In this document: piece by piece, positions 6,693 to 12,344 of the stretch
Layout: the number at the start of each line of letters is the position of its first letter
Numbering within the stretch: the stretch's first letter is position 1
Assembly: GCA_001798105.1 (NCBI GenBank)
Contig: MGRI01000049.1
Span: 1 to 12,348 of the forward strand
Length of the DNA: 12,348 nt
Direction of reading: 5' to 3'
Source of the DNA: Deltaproteobacteria bacterium RIFCSPHIGHO2_02_FULL_40_11
GTDB taxonomy: Bacteria > Bdellovibrionota > JACOXK01 > 2-02-FULL-40-11
Translations under genes and position numbers: made by a program
Notes under the pieces: model-generated
Seen by the model: the letters and a program-made list of their open reading frames with translations, nothing else
The model's database searches: none
Told to the model about the DNA's origin: nothing

Positions 6693-7493
6693 TTATTCTG
6701 AAGCAGGCTTCAATCCTGCTCTTTTGAGCTTAATTAAAGATTGGGTTGCAGAAATGGCATTTTGTGTTTTGACATCATAGAGGTGGTCTTTGTATTCGGG
6801 CCCTGTCCAAACCCATTTAGAATCAATGTAATCGATACAAGCTGAAACTTTATCTGAAGTAATTTTTCGAAATAAAACATGATCTTGATGAGAATACTTT
6901 CGTTTTTCTTTTAATTTTTGAAGCAATTCTTTTTTCTCATTATTTTTTAAATCATGGTCTAAAATACGCCACGCTTCACATTCCAAAAAAGCTTTTTTCT
7001 TAAGGTCGTCTGTATTGTCTCGCATTTTAATCAGCCGATGCATGACCCGCATGGTCCAAGACGAAACCCCACGATTTAAAAAATAATCTTCTAAAAATAA
7101 AAGGGCACGATATTTTGTCTTTTCTGCCTCCGACCACGCTTTTTTAGGTGCATCTGACAGGCGAAGCATTTCTTTTTCAATGAGCATCAACCCCGCATTT
7201 TTCAGCGGTTCTTTGACAATATCTTCCACTGCCTGTGCTGGAAAATTCATGAGGGCGCATACGCTAAAGATTAGAAAATAAAATGCTGCTCTTGTTAGCA
7301 CATGCCAAGCGGTATCTATTTGAAGGCCGTCACGGAGCGCGAGCGGGCATGGTTCGAGCAAAGCGAGAGCGCGAGTGCCGAGCGGCAAATTTCTCGCAGG
7401 GAAATTTGACCGCGTGCCTGAAAATAGATACCGCTTGGCATGTGCTAAAAAAAATGGCCCTTTATTACTCAAAATTAAGCGTAAACCCCGCAT
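6693..7493 (-). CDS. Unrecognised exported protein carrying an in-frame palindromic insertion
   Basis: No family is recognised. The predicted mature protein is about 180 residues, helical and charged (KALFLEDYF-like, WTMRVMHRL, KKELLQKLKEKRKYS), with one WVWTGPEY segment. The hydrophobic signal-peptide core LTRAAFYFLIFSVCALMNFPAQA lies at about residues 66-88. Upstream of it, residues 16-65 are encoded by a 150-bp palindromic insertion that keeps the frame. ATG 7493 has AAAGGA eight bases upstream and overlaps the preceding gene by 29 bases, as elsewhere in this operon, so it is the likely ancestral start. Without the insertion the N-terminus would read MRGLRLILSNKGPFF followed directly by LTRAAFYF. 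An alternative is re-initiation at GTG 7301 in the element's terminal repeat, giving 202 residues with a tight signal peptide but no Shine-Dalgarno. It is the last gene of the 9104-6693 operon. Confidence 0.65.
   Translation of the reverse strand: MRGLRLILSNKGPFFLAHAKRYLFSGTRSNFPARNLPLGTRALALLEPCPLALRDGLQIDTAWHVLTRAAFYFLIFSVCALMNFPAQAVEDIVKEPLKNAGLMLIEKEMLRLSDAPKKAWSEAEKTKYRALLFLEDYFLNRGVSSWTMRVMHRLIKMRDNTDDLKKKAFLECEAWRILDHDLKNNEKKELLQKLKEKRKYSHQDHVLFRKITSDKVSACIDYIDSKWVWTGPEYKDHLYDVKTQNAISATQSLIKLKRAGLKPASE
7298..7445. mobile_element. MITE-like palindromic element with TA target duplication
   Basis: 148 bp between two TA dinucleotides (7296-7297 and 7446-7447). The flanks form a perfect 27-bp inverted repeat (7295-7321 and 7422-7448) reading TTAGCACATGCCAAGCGG... 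inward. Inside are a second 8-bp hairpin (CAAATTTC 7386-7393 with GAAATTTG 7401-7408) and a GC-rich region with repeated GAGCGCGAG. Element plus one TA is 150 bp, exactly 50 codons, with no stop in the host frame. TA duplications are typical of IS630/Tc1-mariner-type transposition (established). It carries no transposase, so it would have been mobilised in trans (inference). Confidence 0.7.
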
Positions 7494-8520
7494 AAATCAG
7501 GTCCTTTCCGACTTTATACTTAAACTTAATATCGCTCTCTACAATAGACCGAATGGCTTTTTGAAAAGCCGTATTTGAAACCGTAGTCATATTCGGCACT
7601 GCCACCAGGTTCGTCAATTGTTTGGCTGTGTTTTTTTCAAGCGCATTGGCAGCAAAAATATTTTTTTCATCGCGCGTCAAAGACTGATAAACTTCTGCCC
7701 GATCTTCCCAAGCGTCTTGGGCAACTTTTCGTCCTGCCTGTTTCACAAACTGTTGAACCAATTTTAAAGGATCCGCCTCGCCAGCAGACAATTGACGATG
7801 CACCCCTTGTAAAAAGATCATCGTCATTTCATCTTCGAACTGATGTTGTTCGGCAAAGCGTTCTTCCCCTTTTGCCTCCGATTCATACATTTTTGCAAGC
7901 AAAGGATCGTCTCGAAATTCCTCTGGAATTTCGGAAAGTTTTGATTTTTCCTTTTCTATAGGAATGCCATTTAAATAATTTGTCACGTCCCATTTAAAAT
8001 AAACAAGTCCCGTAGACTGAATTTGAAGCTCTAAATCACGACATCTGTTAAATACACTTTGCACTTTATTAATTTCAACTTCCAGTTTTTCTTCCCGATT
8101 GGATTCATTTTCAAAAACCAGGTAAATTTGCGCCTGAGGTGGCAAGCCTTGCGCTTCTGCGGCATACACATAGCCTGTTACAAAAAAGCAAAGCATGCGG
8201 TGCATGTCTGGGTCATCAATATATAAAGGATTTTTTTCATCCCGAAAGGCAACTTTTGAAACAATTAAATCCGCATATTTGGAAAGCTTCTCTTGCGTTT
8301 TGGGTTCCAATAAACGCTGTGCCTGGTCACCAATACTGGGAGCTGCAATATTTTCGAACACACGTCCCAGATTTTTTTGCGCCTCTAAAGAGACAGGCTT
8401 TACCATCGCAGGACTTCGTTTTTCAGCTTTTTGAGAAAACACAACGTCCACACCTGAGACAAGCACAATCGCTAAAAATCCCAAGATCAATAAAACTATA
8501 AATGATTTGTTCTTAACCAT
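7465..8520 (-). CDS. Unrecognised membrane-anchored or exported protein
   Basis: 351 residues, no family recognised. One N-terminal hydrophobic segment (SFIVLLILGFLAIVLVSGVDVVF, about 6-28) acts as an uncleaved anchor or signal peptide, placing the rest in the periplasm. The body is mostly helical and charged, with two cysteines (MLCFFVTGYVY, NRCRDLEL). A middle part (about 120-190) alternates strands, including AQIYLVFENESNREEKLEVEI and GLVYFKWDVTNYLNG. The C-terminal half is helix rich and ends with VGKDLIYAGFTLNFE. It begins 25 bases inside the end of the HAMP gene and ends 29 bases inside the next gene's ATG-led frame, so it is tightly coupled to both. No lipobox, enzyme motif or repeat is visible. 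The role is unknown; context suggests it works with the HAMP protein in the envelope (inference). Confidence 0.7.
   Translation of the reverse strand: MVKNKSFIVLLILGFLAIVLVSGVDVVFSQKAEKRSPAMVKPVSLEAQKNLGRVFENIAAPSIGDQAQRLLEPKTQEKLSKYADLIVSKVAFRDEKNPLYIDDPDMHRMLCFFVTGYVYAAEAQGLPPQAQIYLVFENESNREEKLEVEINKVQSVFNRCRDLELQIQSTGLVYFKWDVTNYLNGIPIEKEKSKLSEIPEEFRDDPLLAKMYESEAKGEERFAEQHQFEDEMTMIFLQGVHRQLSAGEADPLKLVQQFVKQAGRKVAQDAWEDRAEVYQSLTRDEKNIFAANALEKNTAKQLTNLVAVPNMTTVSNTAFQKAIRSIVESDIKFKYKVGKDLIYAGFTLNFE
7502..7507 (-). promoter_or_regulatory. Shine-Dalgarno supporting the start at 7493
   Basis: AAAGGA on the minus strand, eight bases before ATG 7493. It supports that start for the gene interrupted by the palindromic element. 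Confidence 0.55.
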
Positions 8521-9104
8521 TTTTCTTTATCCATAATAAAAGCTTCAATTTTTCGCCCCAGATGTTTGCATCCTTCTTCCAAGTCGGGATGTTCTTTTGT
8601 GGCAGCTTTACAATTTTCACCGATAGAGCGCCAAAAAAGAATTTCTTCATGTACTTCCTGAGCCCAAGTTTTCATCGTTTCATTTAAAAAATCTCTCACC
8701 TCTTTCAGTGAATCTTTTTCACGAAGATAAAGGGGCGTCACCAAATCCTGCTCCAATGAAATATTTTGCATCCTTCGACTTAAAGCAAAAACAGGGCCTG
8801 CCACACGGTGGCTTAAAAATAAGCCCCACAAAGACAGCACCCCACCCAATACAAATAAAGACACAAAAAATGTCATAAGAATCATAAAGCGTTGCTGGTC
8901 TAAAAGTACGCTTGCCTCTGGCACAAGATGTAAACCACGCTCAACCTGTAAAACCCAATTGATTTCGACAATATAATAAAGCACCCCGCCAATGACCAAA
9001 GACGTCAAAAAAGCGGCTCCTACAAAAACACCCATATACCGAAGCTGAAAACCTCGATTAATGAGATACTGGGTTCTGCGAACCCATTTTTTTCCTTCTG
9101 ACAT
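8496..9104 (-). CDS. Stand-alone two-TM HAMP-domain protein (paralogue of 6078-6686)
   Basis: 202 residues, the same length as its paralogue at 6078-6686. The N-terminus carries WVRRTQYLINRGFQLRY, followed by TM1 (about 24-47), a loop of about 25 residues, and TM2 (about 73-98). The HAMP-type linker begins FLSHRVAGPVFALSRRMQNI. A charged helical tail contains EEILFWRSIGENCKAATKEHPDLEEGCKHLG, with two cysteines. No output domain follows. It is the first gene of a three-gene operon with two exported proteins of unknown function and overlaps the second by 25 bases. The promoter region lies at 9105-9206, where a tandem 11-bp repeat covers the predicted -10. The shared RTxYLI and FLSHxxAGP motifs make the homology to the other HAMP protein clear by eye. 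Function is unknown. Confidence 0.75.
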   Translation of the reverse strand: MSEGKKWVRRTQYLINRGFQLRYMGVFVGAAFLTSLVIGGVLYYIVEINWVLQVERGLHLVPEASVLLDQQRFMILMTFFVSLFVLGGVLSLWGLFLSHRVAGPVFALSRRMQNISLEQDLVTPLYLREKDSLKEVRDFLNETMKTWAQEVHEEILFWRSIGENCKAATKEHPDLEEGCKHLGRKIEAFIMDKEKWLRTNHL

Positions 9105-9168
9105 ATAAAATACTCAATAATTTCAACAGGTTAACTAAAAATGTGTCTTAAAACAACTTACGTCCCAC

Positions 9169-9190
9169 TTATACTTAAATTATACTTAAA
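9169..9190. repeat. Tandem 11-bp repeat in the promoter of the HAMP operon
   Basis: TTATACTTAAA occurs twice in direct succession (9169-9179 and 9180-9190). The second copy overlaps the predicted -10 box. A third exact copy lies at 7514-7524 inside the next gene of the operon. It could be an operator or duplicated -10 sequences. Confidence 0.5.
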
Positions 9191-9206
9191 GTTCGTAAAA
9201 ACACAA
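9179..9206 (-). promoter_or_regulatory. Putative sigma70 promoter of the HAMP/unknown operon
   Basis: On the minus strand, TTGTGT (9206-9201), a 16-base gap and a perfect TATAAT (9184-9179). This predicts a leader of about 65-70 bases before ATG 9104. A second TATAAG follows 11 bases later because of the tandem repeat. Confidence 0.5.
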
Positions 9207-9238
9207 ATCCCCCAACTACGCGAGCAGAAGTAACGATG

Positions 9239-9377
9239 AAAACCTGCCAGACAGAGGTCATCCCCATGGATTCAATGCGTATCAGTAAAGCTCGGAGGCG
9301 CCGTGTCGCAAGACACGCCGCCTCCGAGCCATGAAGCGCATGAATCCATCGGGGATGACCTCTGTCTGGAAGGTTTT
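9239..9377. repeat. 139-nt near-perfect hairpin after sco
   Basis: The outer arms 9239-9278 and 9336-9377 pair almost completely (AAAACCT with AGGTTTT, then CCAGACAGAGGTCATCCCC with its complement), broken by one mismatch and two single-base bulges. The inner stem 9290-9307/9312-9329 is 18 bp with one mismatch and closes on a GCAA tetraloop. It begins exactly at the sco stop codon. The A4/U4 base of the stem could let it stop transcription in either direction. The size and two-part structure also fit a palindromic repeat element. It carries no ORF of note. Confidence 0.8.
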
Positions 9378-9958
9378 TAAAATAGATTTTTAAAGTAAGA
9401 TTTTATTTTTTGAAGCAAACTTTTGCGTTTAGAAAGTTTCTGAATAATGGGTTGAATGGATTGATCTAAGCCTGAAAGTGTTTCAATCATTTCACCCTTG
9501 GGATCGATTAAAAATATTTTATTGTCATGCGTAAAGACCCCCGTCTTTTCATCTTTTTGATAGCTTACATTGAGCAGCACAGACATGATGCGTGTTGTCT
9601 CAAGGGAACCTTGTAAAAAATTCCAGTTTTTTTGATGTATGTTTTTCTTTGCTTTAAACTGGGAAAGGATCTCGGGCGTATCCACTTCGGGATCAAACGT
9701 CATTAAAACAAGATGGATCTCATCTTCTTTCAAACCTGAAGACGCATAAATTTCTCTTAATTTTTCAACAATTAAAGGACAGGTATGGGGACAACTTGTA
9801 TACACCATGGCAAGCACCACAGGCTTCCCCTGAAACTCAGAAAATTTTATGGTTTCATTCTTAGAATTTTTCCACGAAGTTTCTAAATCGTAAATAGAGC
9901 CCTGCGCAAAAACGTGCACTGAAAAAAGAAATAAAAATATGATCCATATTGTTTTCAT
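9377..9958 (-). CDS. SCO1/SenC family copper-binding thioredoxin-fold protein
   Basis: 193 residues. A signal peptide (MKTIWIIFLFLFSVHVFA) exports it to the periplasm. The thioredoxin-like fold shows FSEFQGKPVVLAMVYTSCPHTCPL with the copper-binding pair C56 and C60 (CxxxC). LVLMTFDPEVDTPEIL (about 84-98) follows, and the conserved third ligand H144 lies in VFTHDNKIFLID. All three SCO copper ligands are therefore present. SCO proteins deliver copper to CuA of cytochrome oxidase or act as thiol/copper chaperones (family knowledge). Beside nirK, copper supply to the nitrite reductase is the likely job (inference). The start overlaps the nirV stop as ATGA, so it is the third gene of the operon. 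A large hairpin follows the stop codon directly. A basic C-terminal tail (KRKSLLQKIKSYFKNLF) is longer than usual. Confidence 0.9.
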   Translation of the reverse strand: MKTIWIIFLFLFSVHVFAQGSIYDLETSWKNSKNETIKFSEFQGKPVVLAMVYTSCPHTCPLIVEKLREIYASSGLKEDEIHLVLMTFDPEVDTPEILSQFKAKKNIHQKNWNFLQGSLETTRIMSVLLNVSYQKDEKTGVFTHDNKIFLIDPKGEMIETLSGLDQSIQPIIQKLSKRKSLLQKIKSYFKNLF

Positions 9959-10770
9959 CTATTTTCTTTAGATTCCCCGCTTTCGCGGGGAATGACATCA
10001 CGATCATACGCGCAGCGAAATCCTAAATTAATGAGCGTATATTTTCCTTGCACACTGTTTCGAAGCGCATAGCGCATAAAGGCAGCATAGTTTTCTTTGC
10101 TGGAAGCCCCCAAGGCTCCTCCCCCACAAAAAAGCGCTTTGACTTTGTCTTTATCTTGCCGATTATCCCCTGTAACAAATACAGAATTAAAATCTTGGGT
10201 CCACTCCCAAATTAAACCATGCATGTCATACACACCCCAAAAATTGGGTTTTTCTTTTCCCACATTGCTCAGTTTTCCAGAATAAGGCTTTGAATACCAA
10301 CTTAAAAGTTTTTTTAAAAATTTTGGATCACGAGATGCATCTTTTTTTGTTTCGCTGGCAGCGGCCACATATTCCCATTCTAAAACCGTTGGAAGCCGCC
10401 CGCCTTGACTTTGACAATACGCATGGGCTGCAAACCAAGAAATATTTGTCACAGGAGAAAAAGCCTCCTCTTTGGGATACATTCCTTTTTCCCAATGCGA
10501 TAAATATTCTGAGTCTGCTAAAATTTTAGAGATTTTTTTAGGATACCACTTTGGGTGTGCTTTTAAAAACTCATGGAATTTTTGGGTGGTCACAGGATGC
10601 ACATCCAGACGAAAAGCCTTCACATGGACTTCTTTTTGATCGGGTTTTACACCATACAGGGGCGTAAAATTCCCAGCCTCAATCAAAACAGATTGCGCAC
10701 AAATCTGTAGCGGCACACAAAATCCTGCCATGCTACAGATCAAAACGATTTTATTTTTTAAGGTGTGCAC
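9955..10770 (-). CDS. nirV: NirV-like protein (SUMF1/FGE-sulfatase fold)
   Basis: About 271 residues from GTG 10770, which gives a clean signal peptide (HTLKNKIVLICSMAGFCVPLQICAQS). The frame is open further upstream to 10824, but that would add an odd n-region inside nirK. FGE-sulfatase motifs are in order: FRLDVHPVTTQKFHEFL (about 53-69), PVTNISWFAAHAYC (about 106-119), GGRLPTVLEWEYVAA (about 123-137), WGVYDMHGLIWEWTQD (about 178-193), and NLGFRCAYD at the end. The residues equivalent to the active-site cysteine pair of true formylglycine-generating enzymes are ALGASS here, so that chemistry is not expected. nirV genes with this fold commonly follow nirK; their role is unknown. The start overlaps nirK by 20 bases. 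The last residues (VIPRESGES) are translated from a palindromic repeat. Confidence 0.85.
   Translation of the reverse strand: MHTLKNKIVLICSMAGFCVPLQICAQSVLIEAGNFTPLYGVKPDQKEVHVKAFRLDVHPVTTQKFHEFLKAHPKWYPKKISKILADSEYLSHWEKGMYPKEEAFSPVTNISWFAAHAYCQSQGGRLPTVLEWEYVAAASETKKDASRDPKFLKKLLSWYSKPYSGKLSNVGKEKPNFWGVYDMHGLIWEWTQDFNSVFVTGDNRQDKDKVKALFCGGGALGASSKENYAAFMRYALRNSVQGKYTLINLGFRCAYDRDVIPRESGESKENR
9972..9993. repeat. ATTCCCCGC/GCGGGGAAT palindrome at the 3' end of nirV
   Basis: A perfect 9-bp stem with TTTC loop (9972-9980 and 9985-9993). It resembles the widespread ATTCCC...GGGAAT palindromes (dRS3-like) that read as VIPRESGE or VIPAKAG when inside genes. It lies in frame and supplies the last codons of nirV, just before the ATGA overlap with sco. 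Confidence 0.75.
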
Positions 10771-12178
10771 GATACGCTTGAATTTCTTTGGCTGTAAACG
10801 CTTTGGCATTATTGGACCAGGCATTTGTCACAAAGGTTAATACAGCTGCTAAGTCTTCATCTGAAAGACCTGAAACAGGCGTCATCACAGAATTATATTC
10901 TTTGCCATTTACAACAATTTTTCCTGATAACCCCGTGTCAACAATTTTTACCAATTCCGATCGATCCGCCCTACCCGCAATGTTCATTAAATAATCCGAC
11001 TTCGCCAAAGGCGGAAACGCACCAGGTAATCCCTGCCCTTTACTTTGGTGACACATGGCACAAGAATTTGAAAAAAGACGCTCCCCTAAATTTCGAGAGA
11101 TTTCTTTTGGAGCTTCTACTTTGGGGGCTTCGTTACCGGGTTGCATTTCTTCCCGAATAATATCTGCTTTGGATTCTAGATAAATCTCATCCACTTCTTT
11201 TCCAGAATAAATTTCTTTACGCTCTTCTCCAGAAGCTTTGAGCATGCCCAATGCCCCTTTGTTAAACGCACGAAAAATACTGTGATCTACTAAAATAAAT
11301 GTCCCTGGCACATCCATTTTAAATTCGACAATGGCAGATCCGCCTGCAGGAACCAATGTGGTTTGTACATTTTCTTGGTTGGGATGAATGCCTCCTTCGG
11401 TGTACACTTTATCAAAAATTTCACCAATCACATGAAAGGAAGAAACCAAATTGGGGCCGCCATTTCCAACAAAAAGCCGAACGGTGTCTCCTACTTTGGC
11501 AATTAAAGCCTGATCTCCCGTTAAAGCATTGACAGATCCATTAAACACAACGTAGCTTGCGTCTTCCTTGATGGCCTTTTCCATGGAAAAAGGTTGAAGC
11601 CCCTTTTCTCCAAAATTTCCCTCTGTATAAAAATCACTCTGTAACACGTAATACTCTCGGTCCACTTTTGGAAGTGGCTTTTTGGGTTGAACATAAATTA
11701 GACCATACATGCCATTTGCAATATGCATTCCCACGGGGGCCGTTGCGCAATGATAAATATAAAGCCCTGCGTTCATGGCTTTAAATGTAAATTGAGAAGC
11801 ATGTCCCGGGGCTGTAAAAGAACTGGTGGCTCCACCCCCTGGGCCCGTTACTGAATGTAAATCGATATTATGAGGCAATTTACTTGTGGGATGATTGGCC
11901 AAGTGAAATTCAACGGTATCTCCTTCTCGCACACGAATGAACTTTCCGGGCACTTTCCCACCAAAGGTCCAAAACGTGTATTTCACCCCTGAATCCAATT
12001 CCCCTTCCACTTCTCGAACCTCTAAATGAACTTTTACTTTTGTCGAATGGGTTCGGGTAATGACAGGCGGCACATCTGGGGCATGGGTTAAAATGGCCTC
12101 TTCAACGGGTAGGTTTTTACCCCCCTTACAGCCCATCAAAAATAAACTGATCACAAACCCTATTAAAATTTTTCCCAT
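10751..12178 (-). CDS. nirK: Copper nitrite reductase NirK (AniA-like) with C-terminal cytochrome c domain, lipoprotein
   Basis: 475 residues. Reduces nitrite to nitric oxide at the cell surface or in the periplasm. A lipoprotein signal peptide ends FLMGC (lipidated C17). Two cupredoxin domains carry a complete ligand set: type 1 copper H103, C144, H152 and M157; type 2 copper H108, H143 and H299; catalytic D106 and H249 (LPHNIDLH, YHCATAPVGMHIANGM, SSFHVIGEIFDKVYTEGG, LVDHSIF). The short CATAPVGMHIANGM loop matches the AniA class. After a linker rich in E/K/P, CAMCH (373-377) binds haem c and M432 in VMTP is the probable axial ligand. The fusion would let the haem domain pass electrons straight to the type 1 copper, as in three-domain NirKs such as the Ralstonia pickettii enzyme. 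First gene of nirK-nirV-sco, preceded by a CRP/FNR-type site. Start ATG 12178 follows GGGG-rich sequence. Confidence 0.97.
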   Translation of the reverse strand: MGKILIGFVISLFLMGCKGGKNLPVEEAILTHAPDVPPVITRTHSTKVKVHLEVREVEGELDSGVKYTFWTFGGKVPGKFIRVREGDTVEFHLANHPTSKLPHNIDLHSVTGPGGGATSSFTAPGHASQFTFKAMNAGLYIYHCATAPVGMHIANGMYGLIYVQPKKPLPKVDREYYVLQSDFYTEGNFGEKGLQPFSMEKAIKEDASYVVFNGSVNALTGDQALIAKVGDTVRLFVGNGGPNLVSSFHVIGEIFDKVYTEGGIHPNQENVQTTLVPAGGSAIVEFKMDVPGTFILVDHSIFRAFNKGALGMLKASGEERKEIYSGKEVDEIYLESKADIIREEMQPGNEAPKVEAPKEISRNLGERLFSNSCAMCHQSKGQGLPGAFPPLAKSDYLMNIAGRADRSELVKIVDTGLSGKIVVNGKEYNSVMTPVSGLSDEDLAAVLTFVTNAWSNNAKAFTAKEIQAYRAHLKK

Positions 12179-12223
12179 GCCATGCCCCCCTTATTTCAGA
12201 TCTAAGCATTTACGCTCAAAAAA

Positions 12224-12229
12224 AGATTA
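12224..12229 (-). promoter_or_regulatory. Candidate -10 box of the nirK operon
   Basis: TAATCT on the minus strand. If the CRP/FNR-type site is centred at -41.5, transcription would start near 12217 and this hexamer falls exactly at -12 to -7. It is a weak match to TATAAT, as expected for an activator-dependent promoter. Confidence 0.45.
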
Positions 12230-12250
12230 CAAAAGTGTATGTATTATGGA

Positions 12251-12266
12251 TATGATCTAGGTCATA
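12251..12266. promoter_or_regulatory. CRP/FNR-family binding site (FNR/NnrR/DNR-like) upstream of nirK
   Basis: TATGATCTAGGTCATA contains TGA-N6-TCA with symmetric flanks, the general CRP/FNR pattern (FNR: TTGAT-N4-ATCAA). Its centre lies 80 bases upstream of the nirK ATG. nirK genes are normally activated by such regulators under low oxygen or NO (established); which one acts here is unknown. Confidence 0.65.
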
Positions 12267-12315
12267 TTTCAAGGAAAAAATTGAGCTATGGCTGAGTTTA
12301 AAGTGGTATAAATAT

Positions 12316-12344
12316 TTGACAAGATGGATACATTAATTTATACT
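12316..12344 (+). promoter_or_regulatory. Strong sigma70-like promoter leading out of the window
   Basis: TTGACA (12316-12321), a 17-base gap and TATACT (12339-12344) on the plus strand. It must drive a gene to the right of base 12348, divergent from nirK. Confidence 0.6.

Noticed and set aside
6691..6720. AGCAGG/CCTGCT hairpin next to a T-run as a terminator between the convergent operons
   Set aside because: The T-run precedes the stem on the plus strand and becomes an A-run after the stem on the minus strand, so it is not a canonical terminator in either direction.
7283..7578. Two plus-strand reading frames of 67-70 codons opposite the palindromic element
   Set aside because: They exist because the element is palindromic and stop-free on both strands; they run into the antisense of established genes and have no ribosome binding site.
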